The notes beneath the pieces were generated by a model that was given only the letters and a program-made list of their open reading frames with translations, was not told the DNA's origin and made no database searches. From positions 45,332-109,331 of IMG/VR virus record IMGVR_UViG_3300010158_000036: DNA of 64,000 nucleotides. One strand, given 5' to 3'. Below, in pieces: positions 31,639 through 39,158 of the stretch (positions within the stretch are counted from its first letter, which is position 1; each line of letters begins with the position of its first letter). The position numbers were made by a program, and so were the translations under genes. The DNA is from a virus.

Positions 31639-32112
31639 TTATGCGGCAATTTCTTCCGGAATATCCATAATATTGCTAGCCTTAACCGTAAAGCAAGCGA
31701 GAGGATTTTCGGGATTAAGAATCTGGGATGCAGCAGATGGCGTCAGATATTCACAGAATTTCGTAATATCAACTTCGACGGAATTCACAAAATACTTAAT
31801 GATCGTCTTGTGGCTTGAAGGATACAGCCGGATGTAAGTTTCAGATTTATGAGTGATCAGATACGGGAATTGTTCCCATTGTCCCCATGGGAGTTCTTGA
31901 ACTTCTCCACGAGTACCGTCTTTAATTCCCTCTTGAACTGAAGCAAGATTTGAATAATCAATTCCTGCACGAACTACTCCGATAGAAACTTTTTCAAGGA
32001 TAGTTCCTTTAAACAGGGCTTTTGGTGTAGGATTAGACTTCCAGGAAGCCTTAACAAATTGACCTTTGGACTTTAGGATCTTGCTTAGAATTTCTTGAGC
32101 AGTAATTTTCAT
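31639..32112 (-). CDS. hypothetical protein (157 aa)
   Basis: First gene behind promoter block copy 7. MKITAQEILSKILKSKGQFV, then PTPKALFKGTILEKVSIGVV and LPWGQWEQFPYLITHKSET. Alpha/beta, no family recognised. Confidence 0.65.
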   Translation of the reverse strand: MKITAQEILSKILKSKGQFVKASWKSNPTPKALFKGTILEKVSIGVVRAGIDYSNLASVQEGIKDGTRGEVQELPWGQWEQFPYLITHKSETYIRLYPSSHKTIIKYFVNSVEVDITKFCEYLTPSAASQILNPENPLACFTVKASNIMDIPEEIAA

Positions 32113-32126
32113 GGTGTGATTGAGGT

Positions 32127-32226
32127 TTCCTTACAGGCTCAATATACACCAAAATCGGTCCCATGTAAACAAAAAAGTGGGTAAAGGCCGAAAATAAGTT
32201 GGATTTGTTGCAAATCAATGGGTTAT
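32127..32226 (-). promoter_or_regulatory. conserved early promoter block, copy 7
   Basis: TTTACA (32164-32169), 17 bp, TATATT (32141-32146), leader GAGCCTGTAAGGAAACC; perfect upstream element ATAACCCATTGATTTGCAA (32208-32226). Confidence 0.9.
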
Positions 32227-32268
32227 AAAAAATGGACTAAACCCTTTCAGATTTAACCCATTTTTTCA
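32227..32268 (-). terminator. hairpin terminator after the gene at 32299
   Basis: AAAAAATGG (minus strand, 32266-32258) pairs with CCATTTTTT (32235-32227), ending in a T run on the minus strand. It separates the 32299 gene from promoter block 7. Confidence 0.65.
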
Positions 32269-32298
32269 GTGCTCTTGCTTTTTAGCCTGTATATTATG

Positions 32299-33258
32299 TT
32301 ATGCTATTTGTTTCTTAATTTTGCCTAGTGTATCAATAACATCATCGAGTTTATCATAAACACGTTCAAAGATTTTCTTATCTTCTAGTGTTCCTCCCAT
32401 TTCATCAATGATTCTCTTTACAAAAATTGTTCTTGTAGAAAGAAGTTTTTGTGTAGCATTGAGATCCTTAATTATAGAATCTAAAGTAGTCTTCTCTGTC
32501 GTAGAGACTAATGATTCCTCGTTTAGGAATTGACGAAATATTCCTTTGATCTCTTTAATAACCTCGGATTTCTTAGGGGATGTAGGCTCCCCTTCAATAT
32601 AATCCATGAAGTCTCCTTCATACCAATCAGCAAATGTTTGGGACATAAGACCTCGTAGAATAGTTTCAGCAACCTCATCGGAAACCGATTCTGTAAGAGC
32701 TGTATCTTCCTTAAGCTTCATTAGTTTAGATAAAACAAGCTCGCTAGAACCTACTTTATATTGACCAAATTTTATCTTAGTTAAAGGAGTATCTTTGCTT
32801 TTAAAAGTGACGGAATCTGTTCCAATCTCTTTTACAACACCGAAATTGGTTTTATCACCAACCTTTAATGTATTAACTTGAGCAGCAATAGTTTTTGCAT
32901 CAACCGCTTCTCCCATTTCTTCTTCAGTATCATCTTCTTCTTTGAGTTCACCCAAAGCCAAATCAGCTAAATCCTTGATGGTTCTCTTGCCATTAATAGC
33001 ATTACCTTTAACTTTAAGATTTGTTTCACTTGAGTACATATCATTACCATCGAAATATACTGGATTAGATTTAACTTTCTTACCAAGAAGAAATTCAACT
33101 TCTTTTCTAATTAAAGCATTGATTGCAGGTAGTTTATTATATGGAGTAACATCGCCAAGGGATAATCCTTCATTGATTGTTACTTGTTTACCTTGTAGAA
33201 TTGCCGCAGCGGCTTCATACATATAGTCCTTGTTGGTGAAATTAATTGGATCGTGCAT
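32299..33258 (-). CDS. large hypothetical protein with head-tag-like N-terminus (319 aa)
   Basis: ATG at 33258, 5 nt after a TATAAATA box. The N-terminus NKDYMYEAAAAILQG is shared with the gene at 33537 (YKDEMYEAAEAILKG). The middle has an acidic linker (LKEEDDTEEEMGEA) and a small beta segment (KVGDKTNFGVVKEIGTDSVT); the end is coiled coil. Late expression plus the tag suggests a capsid-internal or core protein; inferred. Confidence 0.65.
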   Translation of the reverse strand: MHDPINFTNKDYMYEAAAAILQGKQVTINEGLSLGDVTPYNKLPAINALIRKEVEFLLGKKVKSNPVYFDGNDMYSSETNLKVKGNAINGKRTIKDLADLALGELKEEDDTEEEMGEAVDAKTIAAQVNTLKVGDKTNFGVVKEIGTDSVTFKSKDTPLTKIKFGQYKVGSSELVLSKLMKLKEDTALTESVSDEVAETILRGLMSQTFADWYEGDFMDYIEGEPTSPKKSEVIKEIKGIFRQFLNEESLVSTTEKTTLDSIIKDLNATQKLLSTRTIFVKRIIDEMGGTLEDKKIFERVYDKLDDVIDTLGKIKKQIA

Positions 33259-33263
33259 ATTAT

Positions 33264-33271
33264 TATTTATA
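33264..33271 (-). promoter_or_regulatory. T4-type late promoter box
   Basis: TATAAATA, 5 nt before ATG 33258. Confidence 0.75.
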
Positions 33272-33529
33272 TTATTGGTTGTTTTTTAGATTTTTCTCAA
33301 AGAGATTTGCGATTTTACAAATAGACTTTTTGACAATTGCCCAATCTTCATCTTCCTTATCAGTTTCATCGACATATTGTTCTAGAGATTTCCAGAAGTC
33401 TAATAGTTGTTCACTATCAAGAGAATCAATTGTTTTGATCAATTTCTTTACTGTATTGTTTTCAGTTTCATAAGCTTCCTTTGCGGCTTCACTTAGAAAA
33501 TGTCGCGTGATATTAATAGTGTCTTTCAT
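33272..33529 (-). CDS. small helical protein with LSE-type N-terminus (85 aa)
   Basis: MKDTINITRHFLSEAAKEAY, then acidic helices (LDFWKSLEQYVDETDKEDED). The N-terminal HFLSE fits the (I/L)-x-x-x-L-x-E pattern of other late proteins here. No family recognised. Confidence 0.6.
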   Translation of the reverse strand: MKDTINITRHFLSEAAKEAYETENNTVKKLIKTIDSLDSEQLLDFWKSLEQYVDETDKEDEDWAIVKKSICKIANLFEKNLKNNQ

Positions 33530-33536
33530 ATTATTT

Positions 33537-34520
33537 TTAGTCTTTGTCCATAATTTCAGATTTTACATTATCCCAAATATCTAATGCTTTGTCTATATGA
33601 TCATGTATTTCAGCAAAATCATCTGTATACCCTTTACCAAACTCCTTTATAATACTCTTTGCCAGATTACTGGTAGGAGCAAAAGTATTATATGCATTAT
33701 TAATAGCTTCATCTGCATTTTTGAATCCTAAAGATGGAATATACTTTTCTGCAATGGCTAGATTAATACTCCTCTTGATATTTTTATCAAGTTCTTCTCT
33801 AATATTAATAGATTCTCCCAAAATCATTTCAATAGCCTTAATTTTCTTAGAAGCCCCGACTCCTATTGGTTTTATAATAACAATATCACATCCTTTTTCT
33901 CCTGGGAGATAATCTTGAACTTCAGGAGTAATTTCAATATCTTTAAGTTTCTTTATGATAGATTGAACTTCTTTATCTGATTGATTTACAGAATAACTCT
34001 TAGTGATTACAGTTTCTTCAAGAGATTCGTTCTTCTTTCTGAGTTTAGCTAAAACTGCTCCAGCAACTCGTTCTCCAGCTTCTTTTGAACCATATTCTTT
34101 AGCAGCTTTATCAGCAATTTTTTTAAATGTTTTACCGGGCTTTCCAATATCTTTACCAGCGTGAGCTTTCTTAGCACTATAATCTAGTTTTTCATCAATA
34201 CCTTCACATGCATCCCACAAAGCTTCCTTTGCTTTCTCTTCTTGTTTATCACTCAATTCTACTTCGTCTCCATTCTCATCTTTTGCTGATAGGATTTCAA
34301 TCTCCGCTTCATCATCTGGCTCCATTTGTTGACCATGTGCATCTTTACTACCTTTTATGGATGGGGTATATTCGCCAATCACAGAGATTTCTTTATCACC
34401 TTCATCATAGATTGTAGCTTTGATTGTTTTCTTAGTAGCTTCAGTAACCGCACCTTTCAGAATTGCTTCTGCGGCTTCATACATTTCATCTTTATAGGAA
34501 TGGTAAAAATTGTTTTTCAT
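33537..34520 (-). CDS. hypothetical protein with head-tag-like N-terminus (327 aa)
   Basis: ATG at 34520 is chosen because TATAAATA lies 5 nt upstream; an in-frame ATG at 34568 would be outside the transcript. MKNNFYHSYKDEMYEAAEAI, then a segment KAHAGKDIGKPGKTFKKIAD and KEYGSKEAGERVAGAVLAKL, and a helical C-terminus. Tag shared with 32299. Confidence 0.65.
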   Translation of the reverse strand: MKNNFYHSYKDEMYEAAEAILKGAVTEATKKTIKATIYDEGDKEISVIGEYTPSIKGSKDAHGQQMEPDDEAEIEILSAKDENGDEVELSDKQEEKAKEALWDACEGIDEKLDYSAKKAHAGKDIGKPGKTFKKIADKAAKEYGSKEAGERVAGAVLAKLRKKNESLEETVITKSYSVNQSDKEVQSIIKKLKDIEITPEVQDYLPGEKGCDIVIIKPIGVGASKKIKAIEMILGESINIREELDKNIKRSINLAIAEKYIPSLGFKNADEAINNAYNTFAPTSNLAKSIIKEFGKGYTDDFAEIHDHIDKALDIWDNVKSEIMDKD

Positions 34521-34525
34521 ATATG

Positions 34526-34533
34526 TATTTATA
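34526..34533 (-). promoter_or_regulatory. T4-type late promoter box
   Basis: TATAAATA, 5 nt before ATG 34520; an overlapping second TATAAATA lies 6 nt further upstream. Confidence 0.75.
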
Positions 34534-34577
34534 TTTATATGCAAAAAATCATCACATTTTGTTCTCATAATATTTGT

Positions 34578-35795
34578 TTAATCACGAAACGGATCTTCAA
34601 TATCATCTCCCGCCATAGCAACGCCAATCGGAGTTAAGGTATGAAGAATCTTAATAGTTTCTCCTTGAGCAGACAACACTTCATTCAATCGCTTATAGCA
34701 ATGCGGAGATTCATCAGTACCAGCACCACGAAGACAAACTCCTGCATTTTTAACCCAATCAGTCATCATAGTCTGAGATACAACTCCTTCAGACACCCGA
34801 GTCTTCTTACCCTTGATCCATTTGGAGCGACCCGCAGCCTGCGACCTAGAGAGTACGCGACCAGCTCCGTGAACTGTTGAGTACATTGCAATTTTTGATA
34901 GATCAGAATCAACACCTTCAAGAATAACAGAATCTTCTCCCATGGTACCACCAACAAATCCTTTTTGACCAGGAAATGCGGGAGTTGCTCCTTTACGATG
35001 AACCCATAAATCTTCCCCATCATGATTTTCTAACCATGCAAAGTTATGATGATTATGAACTTCTTCAAAAATTTCAACACCAAGGATTCGAGCAACTTCA
35101 GCACACACCCAGTCTCGTCCAGTGTAGGCATATTCTCCAGCTAATTTCAAGGCTGCAATATATTCACGCCCTAGATCAGAATTAACATCAAGCAAAGCAG
35201 GAGCTACATTGATGCCATCAGTGCCGCCACCAGCTTTGATATAATGAGATGCAATCTTATGTCCAAGTCCTCGTGAACCAAAGTGAACACCTACCCAGAT
35301 ACGGAGAAATTCATCATGAAAAATATCAACGTAGTGATTCCCCGACCCAACAGTACCTAACTGATTACGAGCCATATCTTTGAGATCATTGAGTAAAGGA
35401 ATATCATTCCATACAGGAGAATCAAATATAGCATGTTCATCGGGTTTCTTTTGTCTGACAATATGTTTAGAATTTGAAACACGTCCAATACCAAATGAGA
35501 TATTACGAACAATTGTATCCATGATTTTTTCAATATCCTTATGAACATCAAGGAGAGTTGCATTAGTCAGAACAGCTAAGTTTCCGCATGCACAATCAAA
35601 TCCGACTGCTGATGGAGAAATCTTATCTTTGTAAGCAATAATTCCGCCAATTGGGATGGAATAACCTAAGTGGTGATCTCCTGCCAATACAGCTTTATAT
35701 CCGCCGAAATCCATTGCAAAATCCATCTGGTCAATTGCATTTTGTAATGGTTCCCCAAAGACGGGAATATTTTTATTTTTACCTAGGAGTTGCAT
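34578..35795 (-). CDS. rtcB: RNA-splicing ligase RtcB
   Basis: 405 residues. RtcB joins RNA 2',3'-cyclic phosphate and 5'-OH ends using GTP and manganese. Key motifs: VGFDCACGNLA (metal cysteine), GSGNHYVDI, HFGSRGLGH, HNHHNFA and VHGAGRVLSRSQA near the guanylated histidine region. Length is close to bacterial RtcB (about 408). In a phage it could repair tRNAs cut by host anticodon nucleases, fitting the nearby tRNA array and nucleotidyltransferase. Confidence 0.95.
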   Translation of the reverse strand: MQLLGKNKNIPVFGEPLQNAIDQMDFAMDFGGYKAVLAGDHHLGYSIPIGGIIAYKDKISPSAVGFDCACGNLAVLTNATLLDVHKDIEKIMDTIVRNISFGIGRVSNSKHIVRQKKPDEHAIFDSPVWNDIPLLNDLKDMARNQLGTVGSGNHYVDIFHDEFLRIWVGVHFGSRGLGHKIASHYIKAGGGTDGINVAPALLDVNSDLGREYIAALKLAGEYAYTGRDWVCAEVARILGVEIFEEVHNHHNFAWLENHDGEDLWVHRKGATPAFPGQKGFVGGTMGEDSVILEGVDSDLSKIAMYSTVHGAGRVLSRSQAAGRSKWIKGKKTRVSEGVVSQTMMTDWVKNAGVCLRGAGTDESPHCYKRLNEVLSAQGETIKILHTLTPIGVAMAGDDIEDPFRD

Positions 35796-35801
35796 ATGAG
35801 A

Positions 35802-36178
35802 TTATAGATGTTCTCCAAATAGTTTAGTTTCTCCGTCACACATCTCAAATCCGTGTGCATAATAGCCATTATGACAATTCCACAATGTTAGAAATAATTC
35901 TTCATTATTTACATCAATAAGGCGGAACACAGCAGATCCACCACACTCGTAAATATGATGATTATCAAGAGTATTATAAAATGTAGTGTCAAATTTATAT
36001 AGACTAAAATCCAAATGTGGATCAGTTATTAGTTCTTTTACATCAATATCATCCGTAGGACAGTCCTTAGTTATAACCCAACCATAACATTCACAACAGC
36101 AGGGCTATAATCAAATCCTACAAAGACATTATAATCATCCACAAAGTTTACTTTACCGTTTCTTTCAAATGTTTTCAT
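35802..36178 (-). pseudogene. conserved small phage gene with a one-base deletion (about 125 aa)
   Basis: ATG at 36178: MKTFERNGKVNFVDDYNVFV, then GFDYSP. At a CCC run (36102-36104) the frame breaks. With one extra C it continues CCCECYGWVITKDCPTDDID into DFSLYKFDTTFYNT and ends at 35802. The restored order (GFDYSPCCCE..GW, then Y.FD..FY) matches a phage family I recognise. A frame-0 fragment beginning at 36014 is the tail. Confidence 0.6.
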
Positions 36179-36182
36179 ATTA

Positions 36183-36806
36183 TTAGTTATCAGAAATGTT
36201 ACAATATTCTTGACCATTATCAGAAGGTGGCAATTCCATCCACAGATCAAGAACCCAAATTTTATTATCATTAGGAGGAATCTCTGCCTCTTGCCATGAG
36301 CCATCTTTAAATGCAACTACAGCAGGTATAAAAGTTTTTCCTGATAATGCCAAAGAACCCTTACATTTTGCAAGAATATATGTACCATCTTTTGGTGCAG
36401 TCTCAATCGGTTTCCAATTTGTGTTCATATCGTTATTTCGTTTGTTGTGATTATTGCGAAACCATGCAGGGCTTGGATATCGTGGAAAGTCTTTTGCAGG
36501 TTGAGATTGTCGAATGATAGTCATGCATTTATCAAGGACTGTTTGTTGGAAACTTCTTTCCGGAAATCCAAACCATTTATCTCTGGCTGGATCAAGATCA
36601 TATATAAATTCCATCAGAGTTCCTCCTCTGAGTTCAAAATATTCAATGATCTCAATGAGGCCATGAATTACATACTGAATCGGAACATGTTCAACTCGAA
36701 GGGCTTTACCATATCCATAAATTCGTTGCATGATTCTGATATTCGGCTTGTTTCGCTTACATTGCCGAATCAACATTAGTTGCCGATCTTCAATTTCTGT
36801 TTTCAT
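36183..36806 (-). CDS. fusion-like protein: unknown domain plus DUF551-like domain (207 aa)
   Basis: ATG at 36806 (MKTEIEDRQLMLIRQCKRNK) follows closely on the upstream gene. Residues 1-120 are an unknown helical domain. From residue 127 an internal M starts MNTNWKPIETAPKDGTYIL, the usual beginning of DUF551-like phage proteins (W.PIETAP.DG). The two parts are normally separate, so this is a fusion or the product of a lost stop. Confidence 0.65.
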   Translation of the reverse strand: MKTEIEDRQLMLIRQCKRNKPNIRIMQRIYGYGKALRVEHVPIQYVIHGLIEIIEYFELRGGTLMEFIYDLDPARDKWFGFPERSFQQTVLDKCMTIIRQSQPAKDFPRYPSPAWFRNNHNKRNNDMNTNWKPIETAPKDGTYILAKCKGSLALSGKTFIPAVVAFKDGSWQEAEIPPNDNKIWVLDLWMELPPSDNGQEYCNISDN

Positions 36807-36807
36807 A

Positions 36808-37071
36808 TTAGTCTCCAATTGTGTTAAGAGCATTTTCCGCAGTATCAAACTGACCATAGCAATTTTTACAGTCTTGAAACAGTGCCAATGCACTATGAAG
36901 AATTTCTCGGTCTTTCCTCAATTCTTCAATCGCAGCATGAAAAGCATAAAATCCTTGAACTAACAATTCAACGCGTTCTGGAAGTGTGTCTTTGGCAATC
37001 AAATATCCTTCAGGAATAAATGCAGTAGCTCGATCAATCTGGTCTTGTAAAAATTTAATTTTTGTTTTCAT
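36808..37071 (-). CDS. hypothetical helical protein (87 aa)
   Basis: ATG at 37071. FLQDQIDRATAFIPEGYLIA, then VQGFYAFHAAIEELRKDRE and a CxxC (DCKNC). No family recognised. Confidence 0.6.
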   Translation of the reverse strand: MKTKIKFLQDQIDRATAFIPEGYLIAKDTLPERVELLVQGFYAFHAAIEELRKDREILHSALALFQDCKNCYGQFDTAENALNTIGD

Positions 37072-37087
37072 AATTTAGTAATGATTT

Positions 37088-37294
37088 TTAAGTAGGATCA
37101 ACAAACGTAATCATACCAGTAGGGCAAAGCATCTCCTCTTCGGTTACATAATAAATGCAACCATAATCATGCATAAGATAGATTCTCTTCTTTAAAGAAT
37201 TTGCTTTAAAGATTGCTGATTCAAGACATTCTATTGCAAACGTTTCATCGAATTCCCAATCATATGATGTAATTTTTTCAATTTGTACTTTCAT
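37088..37294 (-). CDS. small hypothetical protein (68 aa)
   Basis: ATG at 37294. MKVQIEKITSYDWEFDETFA; compact alpha/beta. The frame upstream is open as far as the lesion described at 37318, so the two may once have been contiguous. Confidence 0.55.
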   Translation of the reverse strand: MKVQIEKITSYDWEFDETFAIECLESAIFKANSLKKRIYLMHDYGCIYYVTEEEMLCPTGMITFVDPT

Positions 37295-37317
37295 GTTAAT
37301 GCGGGCCTTAATATCTT

Positions 37318-37434
37318 CTAAACTCTTACTATGTTTATCATATAATTTCTGGAATGTCGAAAGATCCCCTTACTCATTTCTTTCAATAATTTACGAATGT
37401 CTTTGTCTTTTAAAGATTTGATGTCTTCTTTCAT
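37318..37434 (-). pseudogene. frameshifted small gene
   Basis: ATG at 37434: MKEDIKSLKDKDIRKLLKEM. At a GGGG run near 37365 the frame shifts. With one extra G it continues DLSTFQKLYDKHSKSLEDIK up to the ATG at 37294. As read it ends after 38 residues with an unrelated tail. Confidence 0.4.
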
Positions 37435-37499
37435 AAAGTTATCCTGGTTGAGAACCAATAGCAATAATCATCTTGTAAACTTTATCAGAACCTTTTCAT

Positions 37500-37754
37500 T
37501 CAAATATGATCCGGAACTAGAAAAAATGCATACTTAGAAACAAGATTACTTTCGTAAATTTTCCGTTTTAGAAGAAATTCTTCTCCAGAAGGTATATTAT
37601 CACAAGCAAATTTAAAAATTGCATTTGCTGGAACATCCTTACATTTGAATGGAATTAGTAGAATCCCATCACGAACAATATTACCCGGCATTACTACAAC
37701 AGGTGGGCTGAAATTATAAACACGAACTCCAGTGTTGAAATAAAAAGTTTTCAT
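37500..37754 (-). CDS. conserved small phage protein (84 aa)
   Basis: MKTFYFNTGVRVYNFSPPVV, then IPFKCKDVPANAIFKFACDN and SNLVSKYAFFLVP. The MKTFYF...PF.C..VP.NA.FKFAC.N...SKYA pattern is a phage mini-family I recognise. Function unknown. Confidence 0.65.
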   Translation of the reverse strand: MKTFYFNTGVRVYNFSPPVVVMPGNIVRDGILLIPFKCKDVPANAIFKFACDNIPSGEEFLLKRKIYESNLVSKYAFFLVPDHI

Positions 37755-37786
37755 ATATTTTAGTAGTTCTTGAGATGAATAAACTT

Positions 37787-37987
37787 TTATTTGTTTTCTT
37801 CCATGATTTCAATTAAAGTCTTGGCACAATATTCATACCATTCTTTTTCAGAAATAAACTTCTTTCTAAATCTTTTCAGCATCAAATAATATTCTTCTTG
37901 GCGGAGAGTTTCGGGGGAATCATTAATAATATTAGCGATTAACGATTGTTGCAAACTTGCGGGTATCGACTTTGAAAAATGATACAT
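37787..37987 (-). CDS. hypothetical helical protein (66 aa)
   Basis: Start uncertain: ATG 38032 and ATG 37987 are in frame and both overlap the upstream gene. The core INDSPETLRQEEYYLMLKRF, then KKFISEKEWYEYCAKTL is clear. No family recognised. Confidence 0.55.
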   Translation of the reverse strand: MYHFSKSIPASLQQSLIANIINDSPETLRQEEYYLMLKRFRKKFISEKEWYEYCAKTLIEIMEENK

Positions 37988-38153
37988 TACGGTCAGAATT
38001 CCAGCCAGACCAGACGAACAGTTTGCCGTCATATCGAAGAACTTTATTGGTCAACTTTTTCACATCATCCAATCCATTGGGACAATCAACATGAAGAGCA
38101 ATTCCGTCGTAGAATAGGATCGCAATTTGATCCGTGGCGATTTTGGCAGTCAT
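37932..38153 (-). CDS. small hypothetical protein (73 aa)
   Basis: First gene behind promoter block copy 8. MTAKIATDQIAILFYDGIAL, then LRYDGKLFVWSGWNSDRNV. Compact beta-rich domain, no family recognised. Confidence 0.6.
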   Translation of the reverse strand: MTAKIATDQIAILFYDGIALHVDCPNGLDDVKKLTNKVLRYDGKLFVWSGWNSDRNVSFFKVDTRKFATIVNR

Positions 38154-38170
38154 GGTGTGTTGTGGTTGGT

Positions 38171-38278
38171 GTTCCTTACGGGATCAATATACCACAAAAA
38201 CCGGGATCTGTAAACAAAAAAGTGCATAAAAATGTGAAAATAAATTAAGTCATTGATTTGCAACAAGTTACGGTTTCA
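38171..38278 (-). promoter_or_regulatory. conserved early promoter block, copy 8
   Basis: TTTACA (38209-38214), 17 bp, TATATT (38186-38191), leader GATCCCGTAAGGAACACC. The upstream element is rearranged (TTGATTTGCAACAAGTTACG, 38258-38277). Confidence 0.8.
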
Positions 38279-38287
38279 ATTTTAAAC

Positions 38288-38320
38288 ACAAAAAAGCGGA
38301 AATCCGTGAAGAAATCCGCT
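38288..38320 (-). terminator. Rho-independent terminator
   Basis: On the minus strand AGCGGA (38320-38315) pairs with TCCGCT (38300-38295) and is followed by TTTTTTG. Ends the gene at 38338. Confidence 0.7.
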
Positions 38321-38337
38321 AATTTAAGTAAATTAAC

Positions 38338-38790
38338 CTAAAGTTTTTTCTTTGTCTTTATTGGTTTCATCACACAGCGATGAATCTCTTGAGTCAAGTC
38401 AGTATTCATTTTAAGCTGTTCACGTAATTCACCCTGTTGTTTCAGAATATTCTCGGCATCCTTAAATGTTTGCAATGCTCTTCTATCAGAAGCTTTAGCC
38501 GAAACTTTTTGCCCAACCATAATTACTGATAGAAGTACCAGTTGTAAAAAAGTTTGTGCTATCCATGAGATTATTGTTGATATCCCACCTTCTAATGCTG
38601 TAGGAAAACTTATTAAAGCAAGTCCTGCAAATAGATAAGCACACCACATAGTAGATACAGCATTAGTAATAGTAACTGCTAGTTTGCCATTAAAGCCGTA
38701 AAGATCAGACCAAGTTAAAGGGATTATTGCTTTTGGAATCTTTGGTTTTTTCGCCTTAGCTTTAGAAGGATGAAAGAATGGTGTTGCCAT
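38338..38790 (-). CDS. conserved two-span phage membrane protein (150 aa)
   Basis: Residues 40-95 hold two transmembrane helices (WCAYLFAGLALISFP and FLQLVLLSVIMVG). The stretch QTFLQLVLLSVIMVGQKVSA, then ASDRRALQTFKDAENIL, is typical of a membrane-protein family in many large phages. Basic N-terminus (PSKAKAKKPKIPK). A near-late box (GATAAATA) lies 5 nt before ATG 38790. Confidence 0.7.
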   Translation of the reverse strand: MATPFFHPSKAKAKKPKIPKAIIPLTWSDLYGFNGKLAVTITNAVSTMWCAYLFAGLALISFPTALEGGISTIISWIAQTFLQLVLLSVIMVGQKVSAKASDRRALQTFKDAENILKQQGELREQLKMNTDLTQEIHRCVMKPIKTKKKL

Positions 38791-38879
38791 AGTTATATTT
38801 ATCTTTTGCGGTCAGATTTACTGACATCTATGGTTTACTACTCCCGTTGCTCTACACTTTGAGCTACTCAAAAGAAAAA
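38791..38879. other. noncoding, weak tRNA-like trace
   Basis: The minus strand has a D-arm-like GTAGCTCAAAGTGTAGAGCA (about 38846-38865), but no matching acceptor or T arm. Probably tRNA debris at the cluster's end. Confidence 0.3.
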
Positions 38880-38980
38880 TGGCGCACGATCTGGTGTTTA
38901 AACCTCTCCTTATTTCGGTCCATCACTAAGCTTTTGTGAATCTTCGCCGAATAGGAAGCAATCTTGAGATTGCGTCGTGC
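38880..38980 (-). ncRNA. 101-nt tRNA-like element with CCA end, not assignable
   Basis: The ends pair as an acceptor (GCACGA with TCGTGC) followed by G and an encoded CCA. The interior is not a standard cloverleaf: a GCAATC/GATTGC hairpin follows the acceptor directly and no 17-nt T arm can be drawn. It may be an eroded class II tRNA or a different tRNA-mimic RNA. Confidence 0.4.
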
Positions 38981-39158
38981 ATATAAAAAAAGAATTGTTA
39001 CCCACTACCAGGAAAACCGGAGGAACGATATATGTTGTAATCACTTCAACTTTACGTTCGCGGGCTGGATTTTTCTATGGTGCATCAACAATTGATTAGA
39101 TTATTCTTCTCCATAGAATACTCTATACATATGTAGCGTATAGAGGCAGGCAACAAAA
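38981..39158. other. noncoding, unassigned
   Basis: AT-rich spacer with an imperfect hairpin (CTCTATAC...GTATAGAG, about 39121-39144) and fragments resembling tRNA arms. No complete tRNA or gene can be supported. Confidence 0.35.
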
